This document shows positions 8,101 to 16,455 of a DNA stretch of 64,000 nucleotides, in pieces. Position 1 is the first letter of the stretch. Every line of letters starts with the position of its first letter. This DNA comes from Lachnospiraceae bacterium. GTDB lineage: Bacteria > Bacillota > Clostridia > Lachnospirales > Lachnospiraceae. The notes under the pieces were generated by a model. That model did no database searches. It was not told where the DNA came from and saw nothing but the letters and a program-made list of their open reading frames with translations. Location of the stretch: positions 94,041-158,040 of the forward strand of contig JAGBEO010000008.1 of NCBI GenBank assembly GCA_017936885.1, read 5' to 3'. Position numbers and translations under genes: made by a program.

Positions 8101-9321
8101 ATGGAGAATTTTGAACAGTATTTGATAGAAAATTTCAAATGGTTTCACAGGCATCCGGAGATGCCTTATGAGGAAGTGCAGACCACGGCGAAGATCCGGG
8201 AATTGCTGACAGCAGCAGGAATCGAGATTTTACCTTATCCGTTGGAAACCGGGCTGGTCGCTGTAGTACAGGGATGCAAAAACGAGGAATTAGAGGTCGT
8301 GAAGACGGCGGGAACAGCAGAGAAAAATGACGCAGTCACAGGAAATCGGACGCGGGGAGAGCGTGTCACCGCGCTGCGTTGTGATATCGATGCCCTTCCC
8401 ATCACAGAGGAGACGGAGCTTCCGTATCAATCCGAGATTGCCGGGCATATGCATGCATGCGGACATGATCTGCACATTACGGCAGGGATTGGTGCTGCGA
8501 TTCTTTTACAGGAGCGAAGGGATGAGTTTAGCGGTACGATTAAATTTATTTTTCAGCCCGCAGAGGAAGAATCTCACGGAGCGCTTAAGATTCTGGAGAC
8601 AGATGTGATGGATGACGTGCCCTGTATCTGGGGCTTTCATGCTGATCCGACCAATGCGGTGAATGTCATCGGTATCAGAGAGGGATACGTGACGGCGGCG
8701 GTAGACCGTTTCGTGATTAAGGTAAAAGGGATCGGATGTCACGGGGCACATCCCGATGACGGGATCGATCCGATTCTCACAGCATCGGCCATTGTGCAGG
8801 GTTTACAGTCTATTGTCAGCCGCAATGTGAATGCTTTTCACCCCTCGCTTTTGAGTGTGACCAGAATCACGGCGGGAACTACCTGGAATGTGATTCCCAC
8901 AGAGGCAGAGCTGGAAGGCACTGTCCGCACCATGGACAGGGAAGACCGCATTTTGTATGAGCGTAAAGTCAAAGAAATCTCGGAACGGATAGCGGCAGCC
9001 TACGGTGCTGTGGCAGAAGTAGAGTGGATCGCAGGACCGCCTGCTACCTATAATGACGGCAGGATGGCGCAGATTTGTGAAATGGTTGCACATAGATTAG
9101 GAATGGAGACCGTGCCGGAGGAAAGCTCTATGGGCGGTGATGATTTCGCTTTTTATGAAGATGCGGATACTATGGGAAGAGAAGTACCTGGCTGTTATGT
9201 GAAGATCGGTACGGGAGTGGGGCATCCCATTCATCATCCGGGATTTTGTGTGGATACCGGAGTGATTCTGCCTGCGGCGAAGTTTTTGGCACAAGTGTTG
9301 TTATCGGACAGAACACAGTAA
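8101..9321 (+). CDS. M20 family metallopeptidase / N-acyl-amino-acid amidohydrolase
   Basis: Cytoplasmic zinc amidohydrolase of the hippurate / N-acyl-L-amino-acid group, likely acting on peptides or acylated amino acids brought in by the importer encoded just upstream. Motifs: DIDALPI and HACGHDLH (metal site), QPAEEES (catalytic glutamate), MGGDDFAFY and the C-terminal GHPIHHPGF histidines. Between the N-terminal lobe and the DIDALPI strand, around residues 60-90, there is a charged low-complexity stretch of about 25 residues not usual in the family, probably a surface loop. It is about 90 bp from oppC with a hairpin between, so probably part of the same operon. Confidence 0.88.
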   Translation: MENFEQYLIENFKWFHRHPEMPYEEVQTTAKIRELLTAAGIEILPYPLETGLVAVVQGCKNEELEVVKTAGTAEKNDAVTGNRTRGERVTALRCDIDALPITEETELPYQSEIAGHMHACGHDLHITAGIGAAILLQERRDEFSGTIKFIFQPAEEESHGALKILETDVMDDVPCIWGFHADPTNAVNVIGIREGYVTAAVDRFVIKVKGIGCHGAHPDDGIDPILTASAIVQGLQSIVSRNVNAFHPSLLSVTRITAGTTWNVIPTEAELEGTVRTMDREDRILYERKVKEISERIAAAYGAVAEVEWIAGPPATYNDGRMAQICEMVAHRLGMETVPEESSMGGDDFAFYEDADTMGREVPGCYVKIGTGVGHPIHHPGFCVDTGVILPAAKFLAQVLLSDRTQ

Positions 9322-9427
9322 GATATTGAGGGCATTTGGAGAATGATTGGCGGTATTGTTTTACATGATTTTAGAATAAAAACATATGCGAGAACGAATC
9401 CAGCAGAAAAAGGATAAAGCAACTTGT

Positions 9428-9450
9428 GACAAGACAGATGTCTTGTCCTT
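9428..9450 (+). terminator. Probable terminator after the M20 gene
   Basis: GACAAGAC (9428-9435), AGAT, GTCTTGTC (9440-9447) form a perfect 8-bp stem followed by CTTTTC. The U-run is short. The AGATGTCTTGTC arm recurs in the hairpin at 49272-49306. Confidence 0.55.
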
Positions 9451-9591
9451 TTCTGTAAAAAGGCTTTTTTATTTTCCGAAAAGGGTGTATGATAGAAAAA
9501 ATAAGCTAAGAGGAGAATATTTTTGCGACTGTAAATTATGCTTTAGAGCATAAATCGTATGTTGACTTGAGAAAGGGAAAGGATACTAAAT

Positions 9592-11046
9592 ATGGACAGA
9601 CAAAATCTGACGCTGCTGACAGATTTATATGAGTTGACGATGATGCAGGGTTATTTTAAGAACAAGGACCAGAATGAGACGGTGATTTTCGATGCTTTTT
9701 ACCGTAATAACCCGTGTGACGGTGGATTTGCCATTGCAGCAGGGTTAGATCAACTGATTCAGTATATTAAGGAGCTTCATTTTGATGATGAAGATATTGC
9801 CTATTTGGCAGGTCTCGGTATTTTCGATCAGGATTTTCTGGATTATCTGAAAGACTTCAAGTTTACCGGAGATATTTATGCAATTCCTGAGGGAACCGTG
9901 ATTTTTCCCCGTGAACCGATTGTGAAGGTTATCGCTCCCATCATGCAGGCACAGCTTGTAGAGACGGCAATTTTAAATATTATAAACCATCAGAGTCTGA
10001 TCGCCACGAAGGCAGCCAGAGTCTGCTATGCGGCGCAGGGAGACGGCATTATGGAATTCGGTCTTCGTCGTGCGCAGGGACCGGATGCAGGTACTTACGG
10101 AGCAAGGGCGGCTGTGATCGGCGGCTGTATCGGCACTTCCAATGTGTTGTGCGGTCAGCTATTTGATGTGCCGGTAAAAGGCACCCATGCACACAGTTGG
10201 ATCATGAGTTTTCCGGATGAGTACACAGCTTTTAAAACATATGCGGATATGTACCCTTCCGCATGTATTCTGCTGGTAGACACTTATGATACGTTAAAAT
10301 CCGGTATTCCCAATGCTATCCGCGTGTTTACGGAAATGCGCGAGGCAGGGATTCCTCTTACTTATTACGGAATCCGTCTGGATAGCGGCGATCTGGCATA
10401 TCTTTCCAAGAAAGCACGTAAGATGTTGGATGAGGCGGGATTTACGGATGCGGTGATTTCGGCTTCTAATGATTTGGATGAATTTTTAATCCAGAGCTTG
10501 AAAGATCAGGGGGCAGCCATTACTTCCTGGGGTGTCGGCACACATCTGATCACGTCCAAAGACTGTCCGTCTTTCGGCGGTGTATACAAATTGGCGGCCA
10601 TTATGGGAAAAGACGGCAAGTTCATTCCGAAGATTAAGCTTTCCGAGAACACGGAGAAGGTAACGAACCCCGGCAATAAGACGATCTACCGTATTTACGA
10701 TAAAGAAACAGGGAAGATCAAGGCGGATCTGATCTGTCTGGTGGATGAGGAATTTGATGAAAATGAGCCGATGCTGCTTTTCGATCCTACGGAGCCTTGG
10801 AAAAAGACGAAGCTTCCGGCAGGCAGTTACCGGTTAAGAGAGTTGATGGCGCCGGTATTTAAGAACGGCGAGTGCTGCTATACTTCTCCGAAGGTTATGG
10901 AGATCAGAGAATACTGCAAGAGAGAGCAGGAGACGCTGTGGGATGAAACCAGACGTTTAGTCAATCCGCATAAAGTGTATGTGGATCTTTCCAGCAAGCT
11001 TTATGATATTAAGATCCAGTTGCTTGACCAAATGAGTCAGACATAA
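9592..11046 (+). CDS. pncB: Nicotinate phosphoribosyltransferase
   Basis: Converts nicotinate and PRPP, with ATP, to nicotinate mononucleotide in the Preiss-Handler NAD salvage route. Family features in order: the N-terminal LLTDLYELTMMQGY, GYxxN-like FYRNNPCDGGFAIAAG, EFGLRRAQGPDA, GGCIGTSNV, the KGTHAHSWIM segment around the catalytic site, and RLDSGDLA in the phosphoribosyl site. 484 residues is the usual length of the long form. A weak AAAGGGAAAGG precedes the ATG. The 5' leader has a 7-bp hairpin (TTATGCT/AGCATAA, 9536-9553). It is followed at 52 bp by the Eis-like gene with no clear terminator. Confidence 0.94.
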   Translation: MDRQNLTLLTDLYELTMMQGYFKNKDQNETVIFDAFYRNNPCDGGFAIAAGLDQLIQYIKELHFDDEDIAYLAGLGIFDQDFLDYLKDFKFTGDIYAIPEGTVIFPREPIVKVIAPIMQAQLVETAILNIINHQSLIATKAARVCYAAQGDGIMEFGLRRAQGPDAGTYGARAAVIGGCIGTSNVLCGQLFDVPVKGTHAHSWIMSFPDEYTAFKTYADMYPSACILLVDTYDTLKSGIPNAIRVFTEMREAGIPLTYYGIRLDSGDLAYLSKKARKMLDEAGFTDAVISASNDLDEFLIQSLKDQGAAITSWGVGTHLITSKDCPSFGGVYKLAAIMGKDGKFIPKIKLSENTEKVTNPGNKTIYRIYDKETGKIKADLICLVDEEFDENEPMLLFDPTEPWKKTKLPAGSYRLRELMAPVFKNGECCYTSPKVMEIREYCKREQETLWDETRRLVNPHKVYVDLSSKLYDIKIQLLDQMSQT

Positions 11047-11098
11047 TAAAATAGAAACAGCACAGAGGAAAATAAGCGGACGGGGAAAGTATTCGGAC

Positions 11099-12346
11099 AT
11101 GGATAATCAGTCGGATCAGCGTAATTACATAGAAGTCAACGGAGATTTCCGCATGCGTGAACTGGACAGAGGGGATTTGGAGCAGTTTAATGCGCTTTTG
11201 CAGTATGCTTTTCAGGTGACATCCTACGATCTTTTTCAGACAGGATGGAAACAGGAAGAGATTAAATATGCGAAGAGACCCATTTTGGAAGAGGCGTATG
11301 TGCTCGGATGGTTTTACAGAGAACGGCTCGCATCTATGATTGTGGTCTACTCCATGAAAGTCAATGTATATGATGAGATCATGGATATGGGTGGTATTAC
11401 CGGTGTGGCGACCTATCCGGAATATACGGGGCGCGGTTTGATTCATGGGCTGATGCGTCATGCCATTGATTATATGCACAGACAGAAGATGCCGATTTCT
11501 TTTTTGTATCCTTATTCGATTCCTTTTTACCGCAAGATGGGATGGGAGATTGTGTCTGATAAACTTACGTTTACGATCAAAGACACCCAACTGCCCAAGC
11601 CGCATCCGGTGGAGGGAATGGTGGAGCGTGTCAGTCTGGATTCCGAGGATTATCATAATGTACATTCTTATTTCGCGGTACAAAGACATGGTGCGTTGAT
11701 TCGTGATGCCCTGTCCTGGGAGGAATACTGGCGCTGGGATAATGAAGATATGATCGCGGCGGTTTATTACAGCAAAGAGCATAAGCCTTTGGGCTATGTG
11801 GTTTACTATATTGCCAATGATATTTTCTATATTAAAGAAATGGTGTATTTAAACATTGAGGCGAACCATGGACTGTGGAACTATATCAGTGCCCATTTTT
11901 CCATGGTCAACCAGGTACAGGGAGCAAATTATTCCGGAGAGCCACTTGCCTATCTCTTGGAGGACAGTGAGATTACAGAGACGATCTCCCCTTATATTAT
12001 GGCACGGGTGATTGATGTGGAAGAATTTTTAAGAGAATACCCTTACCTGATCCAGCCGGAAGATTTTAAGATTCATTTTAAGGTACACGACGAGATGGCA
12101 CCTTGGAATGAAGGCGATTATATGGTATCATGGCATAATGGGGAAACGATCTGTGACAAGGTAGATGATAATCAGTCTATCAATGTGGTGGAACTGACGG
12201 TCAATACACTTACGACCATGTTGATGGGATATAAGCGTCCCAGCTATTTGTATGAGCATGAAAGGATTCAGACGGAATACTATATGCTCACCTGGCTGGA
12301 GAGAATGATACCTGCGGAGAAACCCTATTTCTCGGACTATTTTTAG
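11099..12346 (+). CDS. Eis-type GNAT acetyltransferase
   Basis: Acetyl-CoA dependent N-acetyltransferase of the Eis/Acetyltransf_9 architecture, 415 residues. The N-terminal GNAT domain (about residues 15-150) carries GGITGVATYPEYTGRGLIHGLM, the acetyl-CoA pyrophosphate-binding region, and FLYPYSIPFYRKMGWE. A second degenerate GNAT fold follows, and the C-terminal 110 residues fit the SCP2-like domain of this family. In mycobacteria Eis acetylates aminoglycosides; the substrate here is unknown. The ribosome site is weak. It may be transcribed with pncB upstream; degV follows after 75 bp. Confidence 0.82.
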   Translation: MDNQSDQRNYIEVNGDFRMRELDRGDLEQFNALLQYAFQVTSYDLFQTGWKQEEIKYAKRPILEEAYVLGWFYRERLASMIVVYSMKVNVYDEIMDMGGITGVATYPEYTGRGLIHGLMRHAIDYMHRQKMPISFLYPYSIPFYRKMGWEIVSDKLTFTIKDTQLPKPHPVEGMVERVSLDSEDYHNVHSYFAVQRHGALIRDALSWEEYWRWDNEDMIAAVYYSKEHKPLGYVVYYIANDIFYIKEMVYLNIEANHGLWNYISAHFSMVNQVQGANYSGEPLAYLLEDSEITETISPYIMARVIDVEEFLREYPYLIQPEDFKIHFKVHDEMAPWNEGDYMVSWHNGETICDKVDDNQSINVVELTVNTLTTMLMGYKRPSYLYEHERIQTEYYMLTWLERMIPAEKPYFSDYF

Positions 12347-12421
12347 AGAAAACCGAATGATTGTATGCAGCCTGTTGACTGGAATAGTCAAATACAAAAC
12401 GGCTGAAAAGAAAGGATTTGT

Positions 12422-13306
12422 ATGCTTCGGATTATTACAGACTCGGCAAGTGATTTGCCAAAGGATTATATAGAGCGGCACAAGCTGCATGTGATCCCCA
12501 CGCCGGTGGTCATTGATAATGTGGATTATTTTGACGGTGAGACGATTCAGACGAAAGAGTTTTATACGATTCTGGATGATATCAAGCGGGATGTGAAGAC
12601 CTATCATATCAATCCGGCGATGTTTACGGATGCCTTTACTCCTTATGCGAAAGCGGGGGATACGGTAATTTACCTTTGTTTTTCCACGGGGATTGCAGGA
12701 ACCTACAATGCCGCTAATATTGCCAAAAACAATGTGCTGGAGGAATATCCGGATTTCGATCTTACCATTATCGATTCGAAATCAGCTTCTATCGGATTCG
12801 GACTGGTGGTAAGCAAGCTGGTGACAATGCTGGAGAAGGGCGCTTCCAAGGAAGAGATCATTGAGGCGGCGGAGTATTATATCACGCATGTCAGACATGT
12901 ATTTACGGTACACACGCTGGCATATCTGATCAAAGGAGGCAGGCTGACGAAGTTCAAGGGCACGCTGGCGGAGACGCTGGATATGAAGCCGATCCTGATC
13001 GTGGATGAAAAAGGTGCGCTGGCGGTCATCAAGACAGTGCGCGGACGCAAGAAATCGCTTCGCTTCCTGGCAGATTATGCGAAGGAGAACGGCTATCGTC
13101 TCGAAAACCAGCAGATAGCGATCTGCCATGGGGAGGACGAAGAGGGACGGGACTATATGCTGTCCGTTATTGATAAGGAAATGAAACCGAAGTCCGTCAT
13201 GGTGGGAACGGTAGGATGTGCCATCGGAGCGCATACGGGACGCGGTATCGTGGGATTATGTTTCTTCGATGCGGATGACGGGAAGTATGGGAAATATTTT
13301 GAATAA
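12422..13306 (+). CDS. DegV family fatty-acid-binding protein
   Basis: Cytoplasmic lipid-binding protein; in other Firmicutes DegV proteins (FakB) present fatty acids to a kinase partner FakA. Seen here: the N-terminal ITDSASDLP motif, the fatty-acid contacting FSTGIAGTYNAA, and the C-terminal VGTVGCAIGAHTGRGIVGLCF ending, with length 294 usual for the family. AAAGAAAGGA precedes the ATG. No FakA-like gene is present in this window, so the partner is elsewhere. This is the last gene of normal composition before an AT-rich patch. Confidence 0.9.
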   Translation: MLRIITDSASDLPKDYIERHKLHVIPTPVVIDNVDYFDGETIQTKEFYTILDDIKRDVKTYHINPAMFTDAFTPYAKAGDTVIYLCFSTGIAGTYNAANIAKNNVLEEYPDFDLTIIDSKSASIGFGLVVSKLVTMLEKGASKEEIIEAAEYYITHVRHVFTVHTLAYLIKGGRLTKFKGTLAETLDMKPILIVDEKGALAVIKTVRGRKKSLRFLADYAKENGYRLENQQIAICHGEDEEGRDYMLSVIDKEMKPKSVMVGTVGCAIGAHTGRGIVGLCFFDADDGKYGKYFE

Positions 13307-13344
13307 GCAAATTGAATATACAAAGAAGGAGTGAGTTTTGGAAA

Positions 13345-14106
13345 ATGACAGAATTTGTAAAAGTGTTTAAGAATTCATTTTTCGTAGTGTTAATAGCACT
13401 ATTGGATTACATATTTTTTTGGTTACTTCGTTTTCCAATTAAGTGGGCCTTTAATGGAAGATATCATAATTGGTCGAGTCCTTCGGCTGATCCAAAGTTG
13501 ACTAGAGACTTTTCACAATTAGTACCAAGTGGCATTTATAAATGGTTATTACAGAGTGACAATCCAAGTATGATGGTAGCTACAGTTTTTTCATTTTTTT
13601 TTATTTTAAGTGTGATTTTAGTTTTTGAAATGCCTATTGTTATTTCAAAAATAAAATTACAAAGAAAGGCTGCTATACATTCAATATATGGTAATAAGAT
13701 AATTATGGTAATGTCGGTGGTTGAAGGCATAGTGTCTATTGGTATTTTTACTCTCCTTGAAAAGAAATTAACAGGGGAGTTTTGGGGGATAATACTTAGT
13801 GTTTTGGGATGTTTAGCAGCAGTTGCTGTTTTTGTTGTAATTAATCTGAATAACGCCAATATGGCTTTCCTTTGTCCAAAATTAGCAATAGGATTGAATA
13901 TTATTGGTTTTGTCTTGCTGGGAATTATTTTTAGTTACATATTAATGGAACTGATGCTTGTAATGATAGGGGTTGTGATTGTTGTGGTCTTTATACTAAG
14001 AGGCGATTTTATTAGCTTTGTTAATTGTCTTTTTGTTGGGGAAGCGATGGAAGATGAGGCTTTTTGTAGAGCATTTTTATATGGTTGGTTTTTAGGAAAT
14101 ATGTAG
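13345..14106 (+). CDS. Multi-pass membrane protein of unknown function
   Basis: Not recognised. The 253 residues contain about six hydrophobic helices, including an N-terminal FFVVLIALLDYIFFWLLRF, a helix around VATVFSFFFILSVILV, and two adjacent very hydrophobic ones near the end. Only short loops are exposed, and no conserved catalytic motif was seen. Codon use is much more AT-rich than in neighbouring genes, which suggests recent acquisition. AAGGAG lies 13 nt before the chosen ATG, which is long; a TTG at 13312 is upstream of that site and unlikely. It begins 38 bp after degV but differs in composition, so a shared function is doubtful. Confidence 0.6.
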   Translation: MTEFVKVFKNSFFVVLIALLDYIFFWLLRFPIKWAFNGRYHNWSSPSADPKLTRDFSQLVPSGIYKWLLQSDNPSMMVATVFSFFFILSVILVFEMPIVISKIKLQRKAAIHSIYGNKIIMVMSVVEGIVSIGIFTLLEKKLTGEFWGIILSVLGCLAAVAVFVVINLNNANMAFLCPKLAIGLNIIGFVLLGIIFSYILMELMLVMIGVVIVVVFILRGDFISFVNCLFVGEAMEDEAFCRAFLYGWFLGNM

Positions 14107-14424
14107 TAATTATGTGCATAAAAAAGTGCCTTTTAAAATTAACGTGTTTATTGTATTGAGAGTGTACTGGGAAACTCAAATATAATAAAATATAGTGACA
14201 AAATAAATCATAAATGATATAATAACACAAAAGCATTTATTCCAATTCAAAATATCAAACACATATCACAGATGTGCATCTTGTCCGTTAGGACATTCAG
14301 ACGAAATCGTGCTTTTATTCCAAAACAAATTGAATAAAGCGGGAGATCGTCTGAGAGACAAATCGTATGCTTGTTAGATGGAAATACTGTCTGTCAGTGC
14401 ATCTCCTGCAAGAAGGAGGTACAC
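14107..14424. other. AT-rich intergenic region with inverted repeats before the Rpn gene
   Basis: No gene seen. It holds a short palindrome (ATCAT-AA-ATGAT near 14207-14218), a small TGTCC/GGACA hairpin at 14282-14294, and a larger imperfect hairpin at 14298-14353: outer stem CAGACGA/TCGTCTG and inner stem GCTTTTATTC/GAATAAAGC with one bulged T. The last stretch contains the Rpn ribosome site, AAGGAGGT at 14413-14420. Confidence 0.5.
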
Positions 14425-15381
14425 ATGGGGAAAAAGGATATTACCCTGAAAGATTATTTGTCAGATGCCGGCAGATATGCCGATCTGTGGAACGGCAGTA
14501 TTTTTCAGGGCAGACAGGTTATCAGGGCGGACGAATTGTCAGAAGTGAATACGGTACAATCGAAATCAGACAAACAGGCTGTCATAGAGCGGAGCAATGA
14601 TATCGCCATGAAGCAGACAGCAGACGGGAAATGTCTGGCAGTCTGGCTGATTGCAAATCAGGAAACCGTGGATTACAGCATGCCTGTGCGGGTTATGCTG
14701 CAGGAAGCTTTGGAGTATGACAGGCAGTTAAAGGAGAGGCGGCGAAAGCGAACGCGGGAAATGCCGTATGCTACATCGGGAGAGTTTTTATCCCGGATAA
14801 GGAAAGACGACCGCCTGCATCCGGTTGTGACACTGGTGGTTTATTGGGGAGAAGAGGAATGGCAGGGAGCAAAATGTCTGCATGATATCCTTGATTTTGG
14901 AGAGGAAAAGACGGACAGGATGGAACTGCCCCATACACTTAGGAAATATGTGCCGGAGTATCCGATTCATTTCCTGAATCTTTCAGAGATGAATAGCTGT
15001 GAAACCTTTCACACGGAACTAAAAACGCTGTTTGAACTGTATGCCAGAAGGAACCGGAAAGCAGAATTTACGGAGTATTTAGAAGAACATGCAGACGAAG
15101 TTGATTCGGAAACATGCTGGGTACTGGGACAATTGGTTAATTCCCAAGAATTACAGAATTATACATCGGAGGAAAGAAAGGAGAAAAAGGATATGGGTAA
15201 TGTGATTACAGAACTAATAGAGGATGGCAGAGCAGAAGGAAGAAGAGATGGGTTGAAAGCGCTTGTGCGTACCTTAAAAGCAATTCTTCATGATTTTACT
15301 GATGTCTACGAAGCGGTTATTCAGAATGATGAATACCATGATGTGACGAAAGAACAGGTGCAGCACTATTACAACAGTTGA
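14425..15381 (+). CDS. Rpn family recombination-promoting nuclease (PD-(D/E)XK, Transposase_31 type)
   Basis: Member of the Rpn/PDDEXK nuclease family that is abundant in Lachnospiraceae and was formerly labelled transposase. Start at the ATG 4 nt after AAGGAGGT. The N-terminal DYLSDAGRYADLWNGSIFQG and the core VWLIANQETVDYSMPVRVML followed by QEALEYDRQLKE are the family hallmarks; the usual IENQ core appears as IANQ. The C-terminal third is charged, with GRAEGRRDGL repeats typical of the variable Rpn tail. E. coli Rpn proteins are DNases linked to recombination and phage defence; the role here is inferred. There are no terminal repeats, so no mobile element is called. Confidence 0.82.
   Translation: MGKKDITLKDYLSDAGRYADLWNGSIFQGRQVIRADELSEVNTVQSKSDKQAVIERSNDIAMKQTADGKCLAVWLIANQETVDYSMPVRVMLQEALEYDRQLKERRRKRTREMPYATSGEFLSRIRKDDRLHPVVTLVVYWGEEEWQGAKCLHDILDFGEEKTDRMELPHTLRKYVPEYPIHFLNLSEMNSCETFHTELKTLFELYARRNRKAEFTEYLEEHADEVDSETCWVLGQLVNSQELQNYTSEERKEKKDMGNVITELIEDGRAEGRRDGLKALVRTLKAILHDFTDVYEAVIQNDEYHDVTKEQVQHYYNS
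15193..15381 (+). CDS. Possible intragenic small protein inside the Rpn gene (RpnS-like)
   Basis: An in-frame ATG at 15193 is preceded by AGGAG at 15179-15183, 9 nt upstream, and would give a 62-residue protein equal to the Rpn C-terminal tail (MGNVITELIEDGRAEGRRDG...). E. coli rpn genes have been reported to make such intragenic small proteins that block the full-length toxin. Here only the start site and its ribosome site are seen; expression and function are inferred. Confidence 0.4.
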   Translation: MGNVITELIEDGRAEGRRDGLKALVRTLKAILHDFTDVYEAVIQNDEYHDVTKEQVQHYYNS

Positions 15382-15458
15382 ACAAGAAACGGGCGAAGAA
15401 TCATACGGTCAATGATACCGCATGCATCTGTCCGCTCCATCGTGGGAAACCTCAGATG

Positions 15459-15803
15459 TCAGTCTGTATGCTTCAAAAATCGTATATACTTTAATAAATC
15501 CTGTTTCTCCGTCGCATTCAATTGCTGAATATCATACATGATATCATGCATTGTAACGTTGCCAAGATAAGTGCTTTTCAGATTGGTATTGCCCGGATAA
15601 CCGGTTCCGGCGCCCAGCAGATAATCGGTACTTACCTTATAATATGCGGATAACTGCTGTACAACCCAGATCGGTATCTCACGGTTGCCGTTTTCATAAT
15701 TGGAATAGGTCTGCTGCGATACACCAAGATAATCGGCGATCTCTTTCTGCTTGAGATCGTGATCTTCCCGCAGATCCCGGATCATTTCGCGTAATTCTTT
15801 CAT
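15459..15803 (-). CDS. XRE family helix-turn-helix regulator
   Basis: Small DNA-binding protein of 114 residues. The HTH_3 domain covers residues 4-60: IRDLREDHDLKQKEIADYLG then VSQQTYSNYENGNREIP, followed by YYKVSTDYLLG, the usual end of this domain. The C-terminal 45 residues (DIMYDIQQLNATEKQDLLKYIRFLK) form a helical tail often used for dimerisation. It stands alone between the Rpn gene (tail to tail) and the ileS leader, so its target is unknown; control of neighbouring accessory genes is possible. Confidence 0.88.
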   Translation of the reverse strand: MKELREMIRDLREDHDLKQKEIADYLGVSQQTYSNYENGNREIPIWVVQQLSAYYKVSTDYLLGAGTGYPGNTNLKSTYLGNVTMHDIMYDIQQLNATEKQDLLKYIRFLKHTD

Positions 15804-16089
15804 ATCTGAGAACCCTTTTTGCTGATTTAATAGTGATAATGTAAAAATGTTGTTCTAAATGCTACCACACAACAAAAAGATGTATAGGAAAGCTATGCGA
15901 AAAGTAGTATTTCTTGGTTTTGTACAATATATTATTGTAAAGCAAACGGGGATAATTTGTTTTGAAAGTATAAGACCGCTTACAGCATTTTTGTGAGCCG
16001 TATTCCCGATGCATCAATTCTGTAATTGTTTTGCCTTGACAATGCCGTTTTCCTGATACTATAATAAGCATGATATTGAAATAGCCAAA

Positions 16090-16404
16090 AACGTTGAAGA
16101 AGACAGTAGCTGGTTTCTCAAAATTACAGCGAGCCGGTGGCGGTGTAAGACCGGTATGAGTAGGAGATCAGGGAAAATCACTTCTGAGTTTCAGATTGAA
16201 CCTTTTCTTATGTGGTACATCAGTGCCCTGAAAGCAGTAGGGCTTCTACCATGAGTCGGAAAAGCAGTAGGTTCTGACGGTATTCCTCCGTTATAGGAAA
16301 CCGTATCAATTTTGACAGACAGTATTTGTCAGGATTCGTACGTTGTAACAGGTGGTATAACGGGTAAATTTAACCTCGTCCTTTTACAGGGCGGGGTTTT
16401 TGTA
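16090..16404 (+). promoter_or_regulatory. T-box riboswitch controlling ileS, isoleucine specifier AUC
   Basis: Leader RNA that senses uncharged tRNA-Ile. The stem I base AGAAG (16098-16102) pairs with CTTCT (from 16181); the 5' side of the specifier loop has AGTA (16105-16108), and the 3' side holds ATC at 16177-16179 followed by A, an isoleucine codon. A GAGCCGGTGG-type apical part follows on the 5' arm. The T-box AGGTGGTATAACG (16350-16362) contains TGGT, able to pair with the tRNA acceptor end. The competing terminator is CCTCGTCC/GGGCGGGG (16374-16381, 16389-16396) plus TTTTT. The specifier assignment is by pairing logic, not computed folding. Confidence 0.9.
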
Positions 16405-16455
16405 TGTGTAAAAAATGTGAGAAAAGAATGATCTTGAGAAAGAAAGGAGCACATT

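Noticed and set aside
14425-15381. Transposase and mobile element
   Set aside because: The protein belongs to the Rpn nuclease family once called Transposase_31; no terminal inverted repeats or target duplication are visible.
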